A stretch of 19,813 bases of DNA from contig DAOVLE010000079.1 of NCBI GenBank assembly GCA_030631415.1, forward strand, positions 1-19,813, read 5' to 3'. This document shows, piece after piece, positions 7,618-14,534 of the stretch (the first letter of the stretch is position 1; each line of letters begins with the position of its first letter). The notes below the pieces were generated by a model, which had not been told where the DNA came from, ran no database searches, and worked only from the letters and a program-made list of their open reading frames with translations. Position numbers and translations under genes: made by a program. Origin of the DNA: JAAEQG01 sp023133475. Its GTDB lineage: Bacteria > Planctomycetota > Phycisphaerae > UBA1845.

Positions 7618-9168
7618 ATGGCAGAGCAATCGGCACTGATGGACAAAATCGCTGCCTTGTGCAAGCGGCGCGGTTTCATTTATCGCTCCAGCGATATCTA
7701 CGGCGGCATCGGCGGGTTCTGGGACTATGGGCCGCTGGGCACCGAACTCAAACGCAACATCAAAGACGTCTGGTGGAACGACATGGTCCGCAACCATCCG
7801 CCAGGGCCAAACGGCGCCGAATACCACATGGTCGGCGTGGACTGCTCGATCATCATGAACCCCAAGGTCTGGGAAGCCTCAGGCCACGTCGGTGGATTCA
7901 GCGATCCGATGCAGACCTGCAAGCAGTGCAAGAAGCACCTGCGAGCTGACCAGGTGGCTGATGCTCTGGCTGAGAGTGCGTGGTTGAATGCCCTCGGGCG
8001 GTATCTCGCGGACCGCCAACAGGAGCAACCCGCGACCGAACACTCGGTCCAGGTGGAACAATGGCTTCGGAAAAAGGGCAAGAAACTTGCGCCCGGGCTG
8101 GTCGGCAGGGAGATCGATGCCGAACTTATCGCTCTCGCTCTTGCCGGTGCCCCCAACCCGGGCGAACAGGTAAGCAGACTCCAGAAGCACTGCCCGAACT
8201 GTGGGGGCGAACTGACCGAACCGCGGGAATTCAACCTCATGTTTGAAACCTGGGTCGGGGCGATGCAGGACTCAAGCAACAAGGCCTATTTGCGCCCTGA
8301 GACCGCCCAGGGGATTTTCGTGAATTTCGGCAATGTCCTCGACTCGACTCGGGTGAAGCTTCCTCTGGGGATCGCTCAGATTGGCAAGAGCTTTCGCAAC
8401 GAGATCAACCCGCGTAACTACACTTTCCGCTCGCGCGAGTTCGAGCAGTACGAGATCGAGTTTTTCTGTCATCCGTCCGAGGCAGCGATGTGGTACGAGT
8501 ATTGGCGCGATTTGCGTTACCAATGGTACATCGGCCTGGGGCTTAAGAGCGAGAAGCTCCGCCTGCGCGAGCACGAGGCTGACGAGATGGCTCACTACGC
8601 CGAGAGCTGTGCTGACGTCGAGTACGACTTCCCGTTCGGGCTTAGCGAGTTGGAGGGCATCGCCAACCGCACCGACTACGACCTGAAGGCCCACATCGAC
8701 AAGAGCGGTAAAGACCTCTCCTACTTCGACGATCAACGCAAGGAGCGGTACGTCCCGTACGTCATCGAGCCATCCGGCGGCGTGGATCGTAGTGTGCTTG
8801 CCATGATCACCGAGGCCTACTCCTACGACGAGTCGCGGGCCAGCAAGGAGTTCATGAAGTTTCACCCGCGGTTGGCCCCGGTCAAGGCTGCCGTCTTTCC
8901 GCTGGTTGCCAAGGACGGCATGCCCGAGATCGCCGAGCCGATCCACAGCGAGCTGCGTAAGGTGTATCCGTGCCAGTACGACGCCAAGCAGTCGATCGGC
9001 AAGCGTTACGCCCGCATGGATGAAGCCGGCACCCCCTTCTGCTTCACCATCGACGGGCAGACCAAAGAAGACGGCACGGTAACCGTGCGCGATCGCGACG
9101 ATGCCTCACAAATCCGCATTGATAAGTCGCGTTGTCTGGAGTATCTGCGCGACAAATTGGATATTTAG
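7618..9168 (+). CDS. glyS: Glycyl-tRNA synthetase, alpha2 (eukaryote-like) type
   Basis: Charges tRNA-Gly with glycine using ATP. It is a class II enzyme of 516 residues, the single-chain homodimer type rather than the alpha2beta2 glyQ/glyS type of E. coli. Class II motif 1 surrounds GFWDYGPLG (33-41). Motif 2 contains the FRNEI stretch (259-263), preceded by RPETAQGIFVNF. Motif 3 is GGVDRSVLAMI (387-397). Two CxxC pairs, C101/C104 and C192/C195, flank a lineage-specific insertion and probably bind zinc. A C-terminal anticodon-binding domain follows residue about 420. The start ATG has AGGTGG four bases upstream. It is monocistronic, with repeats on both sides; its TAG stop is directly followed by the TAG of a family A element. 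Confidence 0.97.
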   Translation: MAEQSALMDKIAALCKRRGFIYRSSDIYGGIGGFWDYGPLGTELKRNIKDVWWNDMVRNHPPGPNGAEYHMVGVDCSIIMNPKVWEASGHVGGFSDPMQTCKQCKKHLRADQVADALAESAWLNALGRYLADRQQEQPATEHSVQVEQWLRKKGKKLAPGLVGREIDAELIALALAGAPNPGEQVSRLQKHCPNCGGELTEPREFNLMFETWVGAMQDSSNKAYLRPETAQGIFVNFGNVLDSTRVKLPLGIAQIGKSFRNEINPRNYTFRSREFEQYEIEFFCHPSEAAMWYEYWRDLRYQWYIGLGLKSEKLRLREHEADEMAHYAESCADVEYDFPFGLSELEGIANRTDYDLKAHIDKSGKDLSYFDDQRKERYVPYVIEPSGGVDRSVLAMITEAYSYDESRASKEFMKFHPRLAPVKAAVFPLVAKDGMPEIAEPIHSELRKVYPCQYDAKQSIGKRYARMDEAGTPFCFTIDGQTKEDGTVTVRDRDDASQIRIDKSRCLEYLRDKLDI

Positions 9169-9284
9169 TAGGGCGGGTTCCACCCGCCGAACCAAGGCAA
9201 GAGGCAAGAGGCAAGAGGCAAGAGATGTAGGGCGGGTTCCACCCGCCTTCATGAGATCGTGCGGCGAGTGGAACCCGTTCTACC
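9168..9284. repeat. Two family A elements around a 7-bp tandem repeat
   Basis: A family A left arm (9168-9188) starts on the last base of the glyS stop codon. It is followed by four exact tandem copies of GGCAAGA (9196-9223). A full but diverged element follows at 9227-9284, with right arm GGCGAGTGGAACCCGTTCT. The array may be a terminator region for glyS, but no T-run is seen. Confidence 0.85.
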
Positions 9285-9290
9285 GGCAGA

Positions 9291-9414
9291 ATGGAAAATG
9301 GAAAATGCTGACTTGGCAACGTTTTCAGTTCGATGAGAACAAAGGGGAAAGACTCGAAACTGGGCAACGCTGCCAACCCCACATTTTTCATTTTCCATTT
9401 TCCATTTTTCCCAT
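9291..9414. repeat. Family D/E imperfect inverted-repeat element
   Basis: The left arm begins ATGGAAAATGGAAAATGCTG and continues TTGGCAACGTTTTCAG. The right arm, read as reverse complement, is an AAATGG tract followed by TTGGCAGCGTTGCCCAG. The two arms of about 50 bp thus form an imperfect palindrome centred near 9340. The right arm is a close inverted match of the half element at 6850-6932. It is non-coding. Confidence 0.75.
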
Positions 9415-9494
9415 TCTCCTCGTAGCGGTCTCAAGCGACCCTGTTGCCGGGGCGATATCGATTATGCCTGAGCTTATCCGATGGAAGGTCCGAT

Positions 9495-10757
9495 ATGACG
9501 AATCGATATCTTTACTGCCGGCGTGGGGTGGCTTTGCTGTTGGTGCTCATCGCGGTGGCTATTGCGGTGACGTTGGCTTGTTCGTTCCTGGCGGCACAGA
9601 GCACGACGATCGGGATTTGCGGCAATCTCGAGAATCACTCGAACGCCCGCCACGTGGCAGAATCGGGTCTGGAGCTGGCCATCGCCTATGTGCGGTCCGA
9701 CAACGACTGGCGTAGCCTGCAATCCCACGGTGCATGGGTCACGGGCGAACCCTTCGGGGAAGGCACCTTCACCATCGTGGGCGAAGACGGTGTGGACACC
9801 GACGGCGACGGGGCGGCAGATGGCGACGGCGACCTGGCTGACGATCCCGACGACCCGCTTACACTCACCGTAACCGGGAAGGTGAACGGGGCAAGTCATG
9901 TGGTGCGGGCGGTGGTCACCCCGGTGCCATCAGGAGTTTGCGGCCCGGGAATCGCCGTCTCCGACAAGATCGAAGTCAAAAGCGGCCATCACTACGACGG
10001 TAGCGGTCGCATTGACCCCATGTCGGGCACTGCGGCAATCGCCACCAACTCCACCTCGAACGACAAGATCAAAGCCAAGGATACTGGGGTGATCAGCACG
10101 GATGTTTATATAGGGCCTGGCGGCAATCCGGATAATGAACCCGGAAATGTGGTCAAAATCGAAGGGAGCGGGCAGATCACCGGCACCATCCATGCGCTGG
10201 AGGAAGCCATCACAATGCCCACCCTCTCGGAACCAACCGATGTCGGCGACACCCTCGGCCATCTCACCCTTTCCAGCGGAACGACCACCTGGAGTGCCAA
10301 CCGGCGTTACAACAAGCTGAAACTCGAAAGCTCAGCCATCCTGGAAATCAACGGCAATATCACCGTGTTGTGTGACGGTGACGTGGAATTCAAGGGCGAC
10401 TCCCGGCTCAACATCCTATCCAACTCGACATTGACCCTTTACCTCAACAAGAAGCTTAAATGCAAAGATCAGAGTAAGGCGAACGTCAATACTGCCGACC
10501 CCCTGAAGTTCGTTGTAAGATCGTTGGCAACTGGAGGAAGTGCCAAAATTGAGCTTGAGGGCACGGCTCAAGTGTACGCCACGATCGAGGCTCCCCAGGG
10601 CGAGCTCAAGGCGAAGGGCACCAGCCACTTCCACGGCACGTTCGTAGGCCAAAAAGCCAAGGCAGAAGATGAGGGTCGCATCCACGTGGGCTGCCGCGGC
10701 GACGGCGATGGCGACATCATCTATAGCTACACGCTCCAATGGCAGGAAGGCCCGTGA
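9495..10757 (+). CDS. PilX/GspK-like minor pilin with Asp-rich segment
   Basis: A 420-residue envelope protein. After a short basic leader (CRRG, 8-11) comes a hydrophobic helix, VALLLVLIAVAIAVTLACSF, as in type IV pilins and type II secretion pseudopilins. The +5 glutamate is absent, as in the PilX and GspK tip subgroups. Residues 50-68 (ARHVAESGLELAIAYVRS) match the conserved helix after the anchor in PilX-like proteins. Residues 98-121 are Asp-rich (DTDGDG...DGDGD) and look like a calcium-binding stretch. The rest is beta-rich with many short strands, and the end resembles the adhesin-like repeats of PilX-type proteins (KIELEGTAQVYATIEAP, GTSHFHGTFVG). The start at 9495 has GGAAGG six bases upstream; the frame is open to 9444. 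No other pilus gene is nearby. Confidence 0.75.
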   Translation: MTNRYLYCRRGVALLLVLIAVAIAVTLACSFLAAQSTTIGICGNLENHSNARHVAESGLELAIAYVRSDNDWRSLQSHGAWVTGEPFGEGTFTIVGEDGVDTDGDGAADGDGDLADDPDDPLTLTVTGKVNGASHVVRAVVTPVPSGVCGPGIAVSDKIEVKSGHHYDGSGRIDPMSGTAAIATNSTSNDKIKAKDTGVISTDVYIGPGGNPDNEPGNVVKIEGSGQITGTIHALEEAITMPTLSEPTDVGDTLGHLTLSSGTTTWSANRRYNKLKLESSAILEINGNITVLCDGDVEFKGDSRLNILSNSTLTLYLNKKLKCKDQSKANVNTADPLKFVVRSLATGGSAKIELEGTAQVYATIEAPQGELKAKGTSHFHGTFVGQKAKAEDEGRIHVGCRGDGDGDIIYSYTLQWQEGP

Positions 10758-10766
10758 AACGACTTA

Positions 10767-10823
10767 GTAGGGCGGGTTCCACCCGCCACACCATGCGAGG
10801 AAGGCGGGTAGAACCCGCCCTAC
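10767..10823. repeat. Family A full element
   Basis: Left arm AGGGCGGGTTCCACCCGCC, linker ACACCATGCGAGGA, then right arm GGCGGGTAGAACCCGCCCT. It begins nine bases after the pilin-like stop codon. Confidence 0.9.
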
Positions 10824-10854
10824 ATCCATTCTCGCAAATTACACGAAATTAGTG

Positions 10855-10884
10855 TTGCATTGAGCAGCCTACCTGTGATAAAAT
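10855..10884 (+). promoter_or_regulatory. Sigma70-like promoter for the PEP-CTERM gene
   Basis: TTGCAT (10855-10860) and TAAAAT (10879-10884), with an 18-base spacer, match sigma70 consensus at four and five of six positions. The expected transcription start is near 10891, giving a leader of about 220 nt. It lies just after the family A element. No competing promoter is obvious closer to the gene. Confidence 0.45.
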
Positions 10885-10905
10885 AGGCAGTTGAGGTTCT
10901 CTGAT

Positions 10906-11057
10906 CGCCCTGGGGAGGAGGGAAGGGCGCCGTCGAATCACGCCTCGGAAGTTTCCACCGAGAGAGAAAAATTCGAGCCGGGGCAAGGGGCAGTCGGCCT
11001 GCACCGGAAGCTGTCCCGGCAGGGAGAGAGGTGGTGGGGATTGTTGTGGGTGGGGAG
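10906..11057 (+). promoter_or_regulatory. Structured 5' leader of the PEP-CTERM gene
   Basis: Three successive structures can be drawn. (1) CGCCCT (10906-10911) pairs with AGGGCG (10924-10929) around a loop of G tracts. (2) TCGAAT (10933-10938) pairs with ATTCGA (10971-10976), enclosing CTCGG/CCGAG (10944-10948 with 10958-10962). (3) GGGGCAG (10987-10993) pairs with CTGTCCC (11011-11017), extended by GCC/GGC, with a CGG/CCG pair in the loop. A G-tract region follows (11031-11057). An ORF crosses this region from a TTG at 10891 but does not look like protein. No known riboswitch consensus fits. Structure without a reading frame suggests cis-regulation. Confidence 0.45.
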
Positions 11058-11109
11058 TTTGCGCTTCCCGCATCGTGTATTTGACGTGTTTTTTGAGGAG
11101 AAATAAGAA

Positions 11110-11766
11110 ATGAAGAGAATTATTGTATTGCTGGCTGTTGTGTTGATGGCTTCGCCAGCCATGGCCTGGACGGTAGTGGGTAGTCATCAGAGCTGGACCA
11201 TGCCCGGTGATGAGATGACCGAGGTCATTGAGGACGTGCATTACCAGTACACGATCAACGGATCGGGGAGGCTGGAGTTCAAGGTCGCCGATGGAACCTC
11301 GAGCTGGGACAACGTCTGGCCGGCGAACAATCGTGAGGCCAAGCTGGCAGACCCGGGCCAGTTGGTGGTCAACTTCTATCCCGGCACGTTCGACGACGGG
11401 TGGTTCCCCAGTGAGAAGCGGGTCGGCTACGAGGATCCGGAGGAGTACAACTGGGACATCATGGGCTCGTTCAACGGCTGGGCCGAACCGCTGGCAGAGA
11501 TGGTGCCTCAGGGCGACGGCCTTTATACGATCGAGTTCACCGCTCCCACAGCCGGCGACCACTGGTTCAAGTTCCGGAAAATCGGCGATTGGGATGTTAC
11601 CTGGGGTAATGATGAAGCCGGTGGCGACATTCCCTACCATGTAGAGAACGACGGCGACCTCGTGTGCCTGGCTCTGGACCTGCCCAACGGTCGCTATATT
11701 CCCGAGCCGGCATCGTTGATGCTGTTGGCGTTTGGTGGCATCGCCATGTTGCGTCGCCGCCGCTAG
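11110..11766 (+). CDS. Exported PEP-CTERM protein with carbohydrate-binding-like modules
   Basis: A 218-residue exported protein. The signal peptide is at 1-19 (MKRIIVLLAVVLMASPAMA). At the C-terminus, IPEPASLMLLAFGGIAMLRRRR (197-218 region) is a PEP-CTERM signal: PEP motif, hydrophobic helix, arginine cluster. Such proteins are recognised by exosortase; no exosortase gene is in the window. The body contains two similar beta-rich units. The first runs from about residue 50 to 100 (FKVADGTSSWDNVWPANN...VVNFYPGTFDDGW). The second, from about 115 to 190 (IMGSFNGWAEP...GLYTIEF...HWFKFR...WGND), resembles the AMPK/CBM48 or SusE-type starch-binding fold. The start has GAGGAG nine bases upstream. 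The likely role is a cell-surface or extracellular-polymer protein. Confidence 0.85.
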   Translation: MKRIIVLLAVVLMASPAMAWTVVGSHQSWTMPGDEMTEVIEDVHYQYTINGSGRLEFKVADGTSSWDNVWPANNREAKLADPGQLVVNFYPGTFDDGWFPSEKRVGYEDPEEYNWDIMGSFNGWAEPLAEMVPQGDGLYTIEFTAPTAGDHWFKFRKIGDWDVTWGNDEAGGDIPYHVENDGDLVCLALDLPNGRYIPEPASLMLLAFGGIAMLRRRR

Positions 11767-11823
11767 AGGCGATTTGGCACCCAACCATGAAAAGGCTTTT
11801 ATAGCAGAGGATCGCGTTTTTCC

Positions 11824-11962
11824 GCGCTAGGCCCGGCATTTATGCCGGGTATTGGAGTGGTTGCCTTTCCCCCCCGTTTCGCCCCGCCGCCTTCGGCGGC
11901 GGGGCGAAACGGGGGGGATTCTTTGTTCGGCCTTCTCACCCGGCATAAATGCCGGGCCTAGC
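11824..11962. repeat. Nested palindrome: inverted GCCCGGCATTTATGCCGGG copies around a 23-bp stem
   Basis: The outer arms 11824-11850 and 11938-11962 are inverted copies of a sequence whose core GCCCGGCATTTATGCCGGG is itself palindromic. Between them lies a perfect 23-bp stem. A third copy, in the same orientation as the first, is at 12157-12183. It starts 57 bases after the PEP-CTERM stop codon. Confidence 0.9.
11869..11917. terminator. Perfect 23-bp hairpin, probable terminator
   Basis: The arm 11869-11891 (starts with seven Cs, then GTTTCGCCCC) pairs perfectly with 11895-11917 around a TTC loop. ATTCTTTG follows on the plus strand, a weak U-tract. It is about 100 bases downstream of the PEP-CTERM gene and would be very stable. 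It could act as a terminator or as a barrier to exonucleases. Confidence 0.5.
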
Positions 11963-12050
11963 CAATGCTGTTGACTTAAGCATATGGAGTGCTGATCAGT
12001 GCCGCGAGCGTTAGCGAACGGCCTCATCGAGATGGGTGGTGCATCGCTTT

Positions 12051-12183
12051 GGCCGCTCCCTCACGGTCGCGGTACTGATCAACCACGGTCGCGGTACTGA
12101 TCAACCACGATCGCGGCTCTGATCAACCACGGTCACGGCTCTGATCAATCACGGTCGCGCTAGGCCCGGCATTTATGCCGGGT
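12051..12183 (+). repeat. 22-bp degenerate tandem array from family C, plus palindrome copy
   Basis: 12051-12079 is a family C copy with one mismatch. It is followed by 22-bp units starting TCAACCACGGTCGCGGTACT at 12079, 12101 and 12123, with a partial unit at 12145. The third and fourth units diverge (GGCTCT for GGTACT). The last unit runs directly into the GCCCGGCATTTATGCCGGG palindrome copy at 12157-12183. There are no spacers, so it is not a CRISPR array. Confidence 0.9.
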
Positions 12184-12412
12184 TGAATGTGAGGGCACGT
12201 AGATTCTCGCCAAGCGTGCGCAGAGTTCCACATTACGGTGTTTAGGCGATTTCCCAGAAGCCGGGATGTGGCAGCTAACCTATTTTGTCGTAAAAGGCTG
12301 CGTCACCCGCAGGCGGCTTTCGGGCTCAAATGGCACCCCTATTGCAAGAACACGCTCGGAAGCGGTAGAGTAGTCATCCAGTCATAGTGGACTGTGGATC
12401 AGGGTTACCGTC
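12184..12412. other. Upstream region of the kor operon
   Basis: I find no gene here. The only recognisable items are a short hairpin CTGCG/CGCAG at about 12299-12313 and a promoter candidate at 12342-12371. Confidence 0.5.
12342..12371 (+). promoter_or_regulatory. Weak promoter candidate for the korDABC operon
   Basis: TTGCAA (12342-12347) and TAGAGT (12366-12371), 18 bases apart, each match four of six sigma70 consensus bases. A start would fall near 12378, about 35 bases before korD. Confidence 0.3.
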
Positions 12413-12673
12413 ATGAGCACTGCGGGTTTGAAATCCGAGGAAACGACCATGGAAAAGTGGCGCCTCATCGTGGATCGCTGCAAGGGGTGTGGGTTATGCG
12501 TGGAGTTCTGTCCGAAGGACTGCTTGGCCATGTCCGAATCGCTGAACCGGATCGGCTACCACCCGGTGGTTCTGCTTAAGCCGGACGAATGCACCAGTTG
12601 CGCCATGTGCGCCCAGATGTGCCCCGAGACAGCCATCAGTATCTACCGAAGGGTGAAGGTGAAAAATGCCTGA
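12413..12673 (+). CDS. korD: 2-oxoacid:ferredoxin oxidoreductase, delta (ferredoxin) subunit
   Basis: An 86-residue 2[4Fe-4S] ferredoxin-type subunit that carries electrons from the catalytic subunits to free ferredoxin. Two cluster motifs are visible: CKGCGLCVEFCP and CTSCAMCAQMCP, each CxxCxxCxxxCP. The start is ambiguous. The ATG at 12413 has AGGG eight bases before it. A second ATG at 12449 (MEKWRLIV) has GAGG eight bases before it and begins exactly where conserved sequence begins, giving a 74-residue protein. It is the first gene of a four-gene operon and overlaps korA by eight bases. Confidence 0.93.
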   Translation: MSTAGLKSEETTMEKWRLIVDRCKGCGLCVEFCPKDCLAMSESLNRIGYHPVVLLKPDECTSCAMCAQMCPETAISIYRRVKVKNA

Positions 12674-13766
12674 TCTGCGACTCGTCAAAGGCAACGAAGC
12701 CATCTGTTACGGTGCGGTGCACGGCGGTTGCGAGGCCTTCTTCGGATACCCCATCACGCCGCAAAACGAAGTTCCCGAGATCATGTCGTGGCTTATGCCC
12801 AAGTACGGCAGGGCGTTCTTGCAGGCTGAGAGTGAGATCGCCTCGATCAACATGATCTACGGTGCCTCGGGGGCCGGCAAGCGGGCCATGTCGTCTAGCT
12901 CCAGCCCGGGGATAAGCCTGATGATGGAAGGGATTAGCTACATCGCCGGGGCGGAGTTGCCCTGTGTGCTGATCAGCGTCCAGCGTGGCGGCCCGGGTCT
13001 GGGGAACATCGCCCCGTCGCAGTCGGACTACTTCCAGGCGGTCAAGGGTGGCGGGCACGGGGATTACAATAACATCGTGCTGGCCCCGTGGAACGCCCAG
13101 GAGATGTACGACCATCCGCGAATCGCCTTTGAGCTGGCGGATAAGTATCGAATGCCGGTGATCGTGTTGACCGACGCGGTGCTTGGCTCGATGCTGGAGC
13201 CGGCACGGATTCCCGACGAGCCTCCGGAGATCGAGGTGCCGGGCAAGCCGTGGGCAGCCTGCGGGCGCGGCGGGCGCGATCACAAGAACGTTATCAACTC
13301 GCTGTACCTCGAGCCGGAAGTGCTGTCGGACCACAACGACAAGCTCCAGGCCCGCTACGCAACCATCCGCGAGCAGGAGAAGAAGTGGGACACCCGGCTG
13401 GTGGACGATGCCGAGTTTCTGGTGGCTGCGTATGGGATATCAGCCCGGATCGCCTTCAGTGCCATCAAGATGGCCCGCGAGCGGGGTTTGAAGGTGGGGT
13501 TGTTCCGCCCGGTGACGCTGTGGCCTTTCCCTAGCGAAGCCTTGGCGGAGATCGGCAACCGGGTCAACGGTACGCTGGTCTTTGAATTGAGCGGGGGACA
13601 GATGCTCGAGGACGTGCGCCTGGCGTTGCCCGGGCGCCCGGTCGAGTTCTTCGGCAAGATGGGTGGCGTGTTGCCGTCCCCTTCGGAATTATGTGAAGAA
13701 ATCTTCAAGGCTGCGGAGCGCTGCAATGCCGGAAGTTCAAGCAGAACAAATCAAGTGCGTGTTTGA
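12666..13766 (+). CDS. korA: 2-oxoacid:ferredoxin oxidoreductase, alpha subunit (KorA/VorB type)
   Basis: A 366-residue alpha subunit of an enzyme that oxidatively decarboxylates a 2-oxoacid to an acyl-CoA, reducing ferredoxin. The N-terminal pyrimidine-binding domain carries GYPITPQNEVPEIM (27-40), then QAESEIASINMIYGASGAGKRAMSSSSSPG by about residue 83. GGPGLGNIAPSQSDYFQAVKGGGHGDY (about 109-135) is characteristic of this family. The C-terminal part after about 240 is the domain II fold, containing FRPVTLWPFP. The motifs resemble both 2-oxoglutarate (Kor) and branched-chain (Vor) enzymes, so the substrate cannot be decided. It overlaps korB by 41 bases, and the last residues (GSSSRTNQVRV) are an unconserved tail read across that overlap. 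Confidence 0.93.
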   Translation: MPDLRLVKGNEAICYGAVHGGCEAFFGYPITPQNEVPEIMSWLMPKYGRAFLQAESEIASINMIYGASGAGKRAMSSSSSPGISLMMEGISYIAGAELPCVLISVQRGGPGLGNIAPSQSDYFQAVKGGGHGDYNNIVLAPWNAQEMYDHPRIAFELADKYRMPVIVLTDAVLGSMLEPARIPDEPPEIEVPGKPWAACGRGGRDHKNVINSLYLEPEVLSDHNDKLQARYATIREQEKKWDTRLVDDAEFLVAAYGISARIAFSAIKMARERGLKVGLFRPVTLWPFPSEALAEIGNRVNGTLVFELSGGQMLEDVRLALPGRPVEFFGKMGGVLPSPSELCEEIFKAAERCNAGSSSRTNQVRV

Positions 13767-14520
13767 CCGACCACGGGCCCTGGCTGACCGGCCGCATCAC
13801 TATTGCCCCGGTTGCTCGCACGGGATTTTTCATCGGCTGGTGGCTGAGATGATCGACGAGTTCGGTCTGTTCGACAAGACCATCGCTATTGTCCCGGTGG
13901 GTTGCTCGGTGTTGGCTTTCAACTACTTCGAGTGCGATGTGATGGAAGCCAGTCACGGGCGGGCGCCGGCGGTGGCGACGGGGATCAAACGGACGCTGCC
14001 GGACCGCTTCGTGTTCACCTACCAGGGTGACGGCGACTTGGCGTCCATCGGGATGAGCGAGACGATCCACACCGCAGCCCGCGGCGAGAAGGTGACCATC
14101 TTCTTCGTCAACAACGGGATTTACGGGATGACCGGTGGGCAGATGGCTCCGACCACCCTCGAGGGGCAGAAGAGCACCACCAGCCCCGCCGGGCGAGACA
14201 TCGCCCTGACCGGGCCTCCGATCGACATGTGCACGTTGCTTTCGTCGTTGCCTGGGGTTGCTTATCTGGCCCGCATCCCGCTGACCAGCCCGAAGAACCT
14301 GAACACCGCCCGCAAGTACATGCGCAAGGCGGTCCGGGCTCAGATAGAAGGGTTGGGGTTCGCACTCGTCGAGGCTTTGTGTGCCTGCCCGGTGCAATGG
14401 GGCATGGACCCGAAGCAGGCGATCAAGCATATTGACGAGAATGTCACCAAGGTTTATCCCCCGGGCGAGTATGTGGACCGCGTCTCTGGGAACGGCAAAG
14501 ACAAAGCCAAGGCTTCGTAA
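13726..14520 (+). CDS. korB: 2-oxoacid:ferredoxin oxidoreductase, beta (TPP-binding) subunit
   Basis: A 264-residue subunit that binds thiamine pyrophosphate. HYCPGCSHG (25-33) holds conserved cysteines, PVGCSV follows at 57-62, and GDGDLASIG (101-109) with NNGIYGMTGGQ (129-139) forms the TPP/Mg2+ site. The frame is open from 13663, but residues before MPEVQAEQ are a by-product of the overlap with korA. The ATG at 13726 has GGAG eight bases upstream and begins where the family begins. It is translationally coupled to korA. With korA it forms the catalytic core; no separate fused pyruvate-type protein is present. Confidence 0.93.
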   Translation: MPEVQAEQIKCVFDRPRALADRPHHYCPGCSHGIFHRLVAEMIDEFGLFDKTIAIVPVGCSVLAFNYFECDVMEASHGRAPAVATGIKRTLPDRFVFTYQGDGDLASIGMSETIHTAARGEKVTIFFVNNGIYGMTGGQMAPTTLEGQKSTTSPAGRDIALTGPPIDMCTLLSSLPGVAYLARIPLTSPKNLNTARKYMRKAVRAQIEGLGFALVEALCACPVQWGMDPKQAIKHIDENVTKVYPPGEYVDRVSGNGKDKAKAS

Positions 14521-14534
14521 GGAGTTCGAGTGCC

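Noticed and set aside
10891..11106. 71-codon frame in the PEP-CTERM leader
   Set aside because: Starts at TTG, has unusual composition, and overlaps drawn hairpins; a leader RNA explains it better.
12061..12159. CRISPR array
   Set aside because: The repeat units are adjacent with no spacers and drift in sequence; no cas genes are present.
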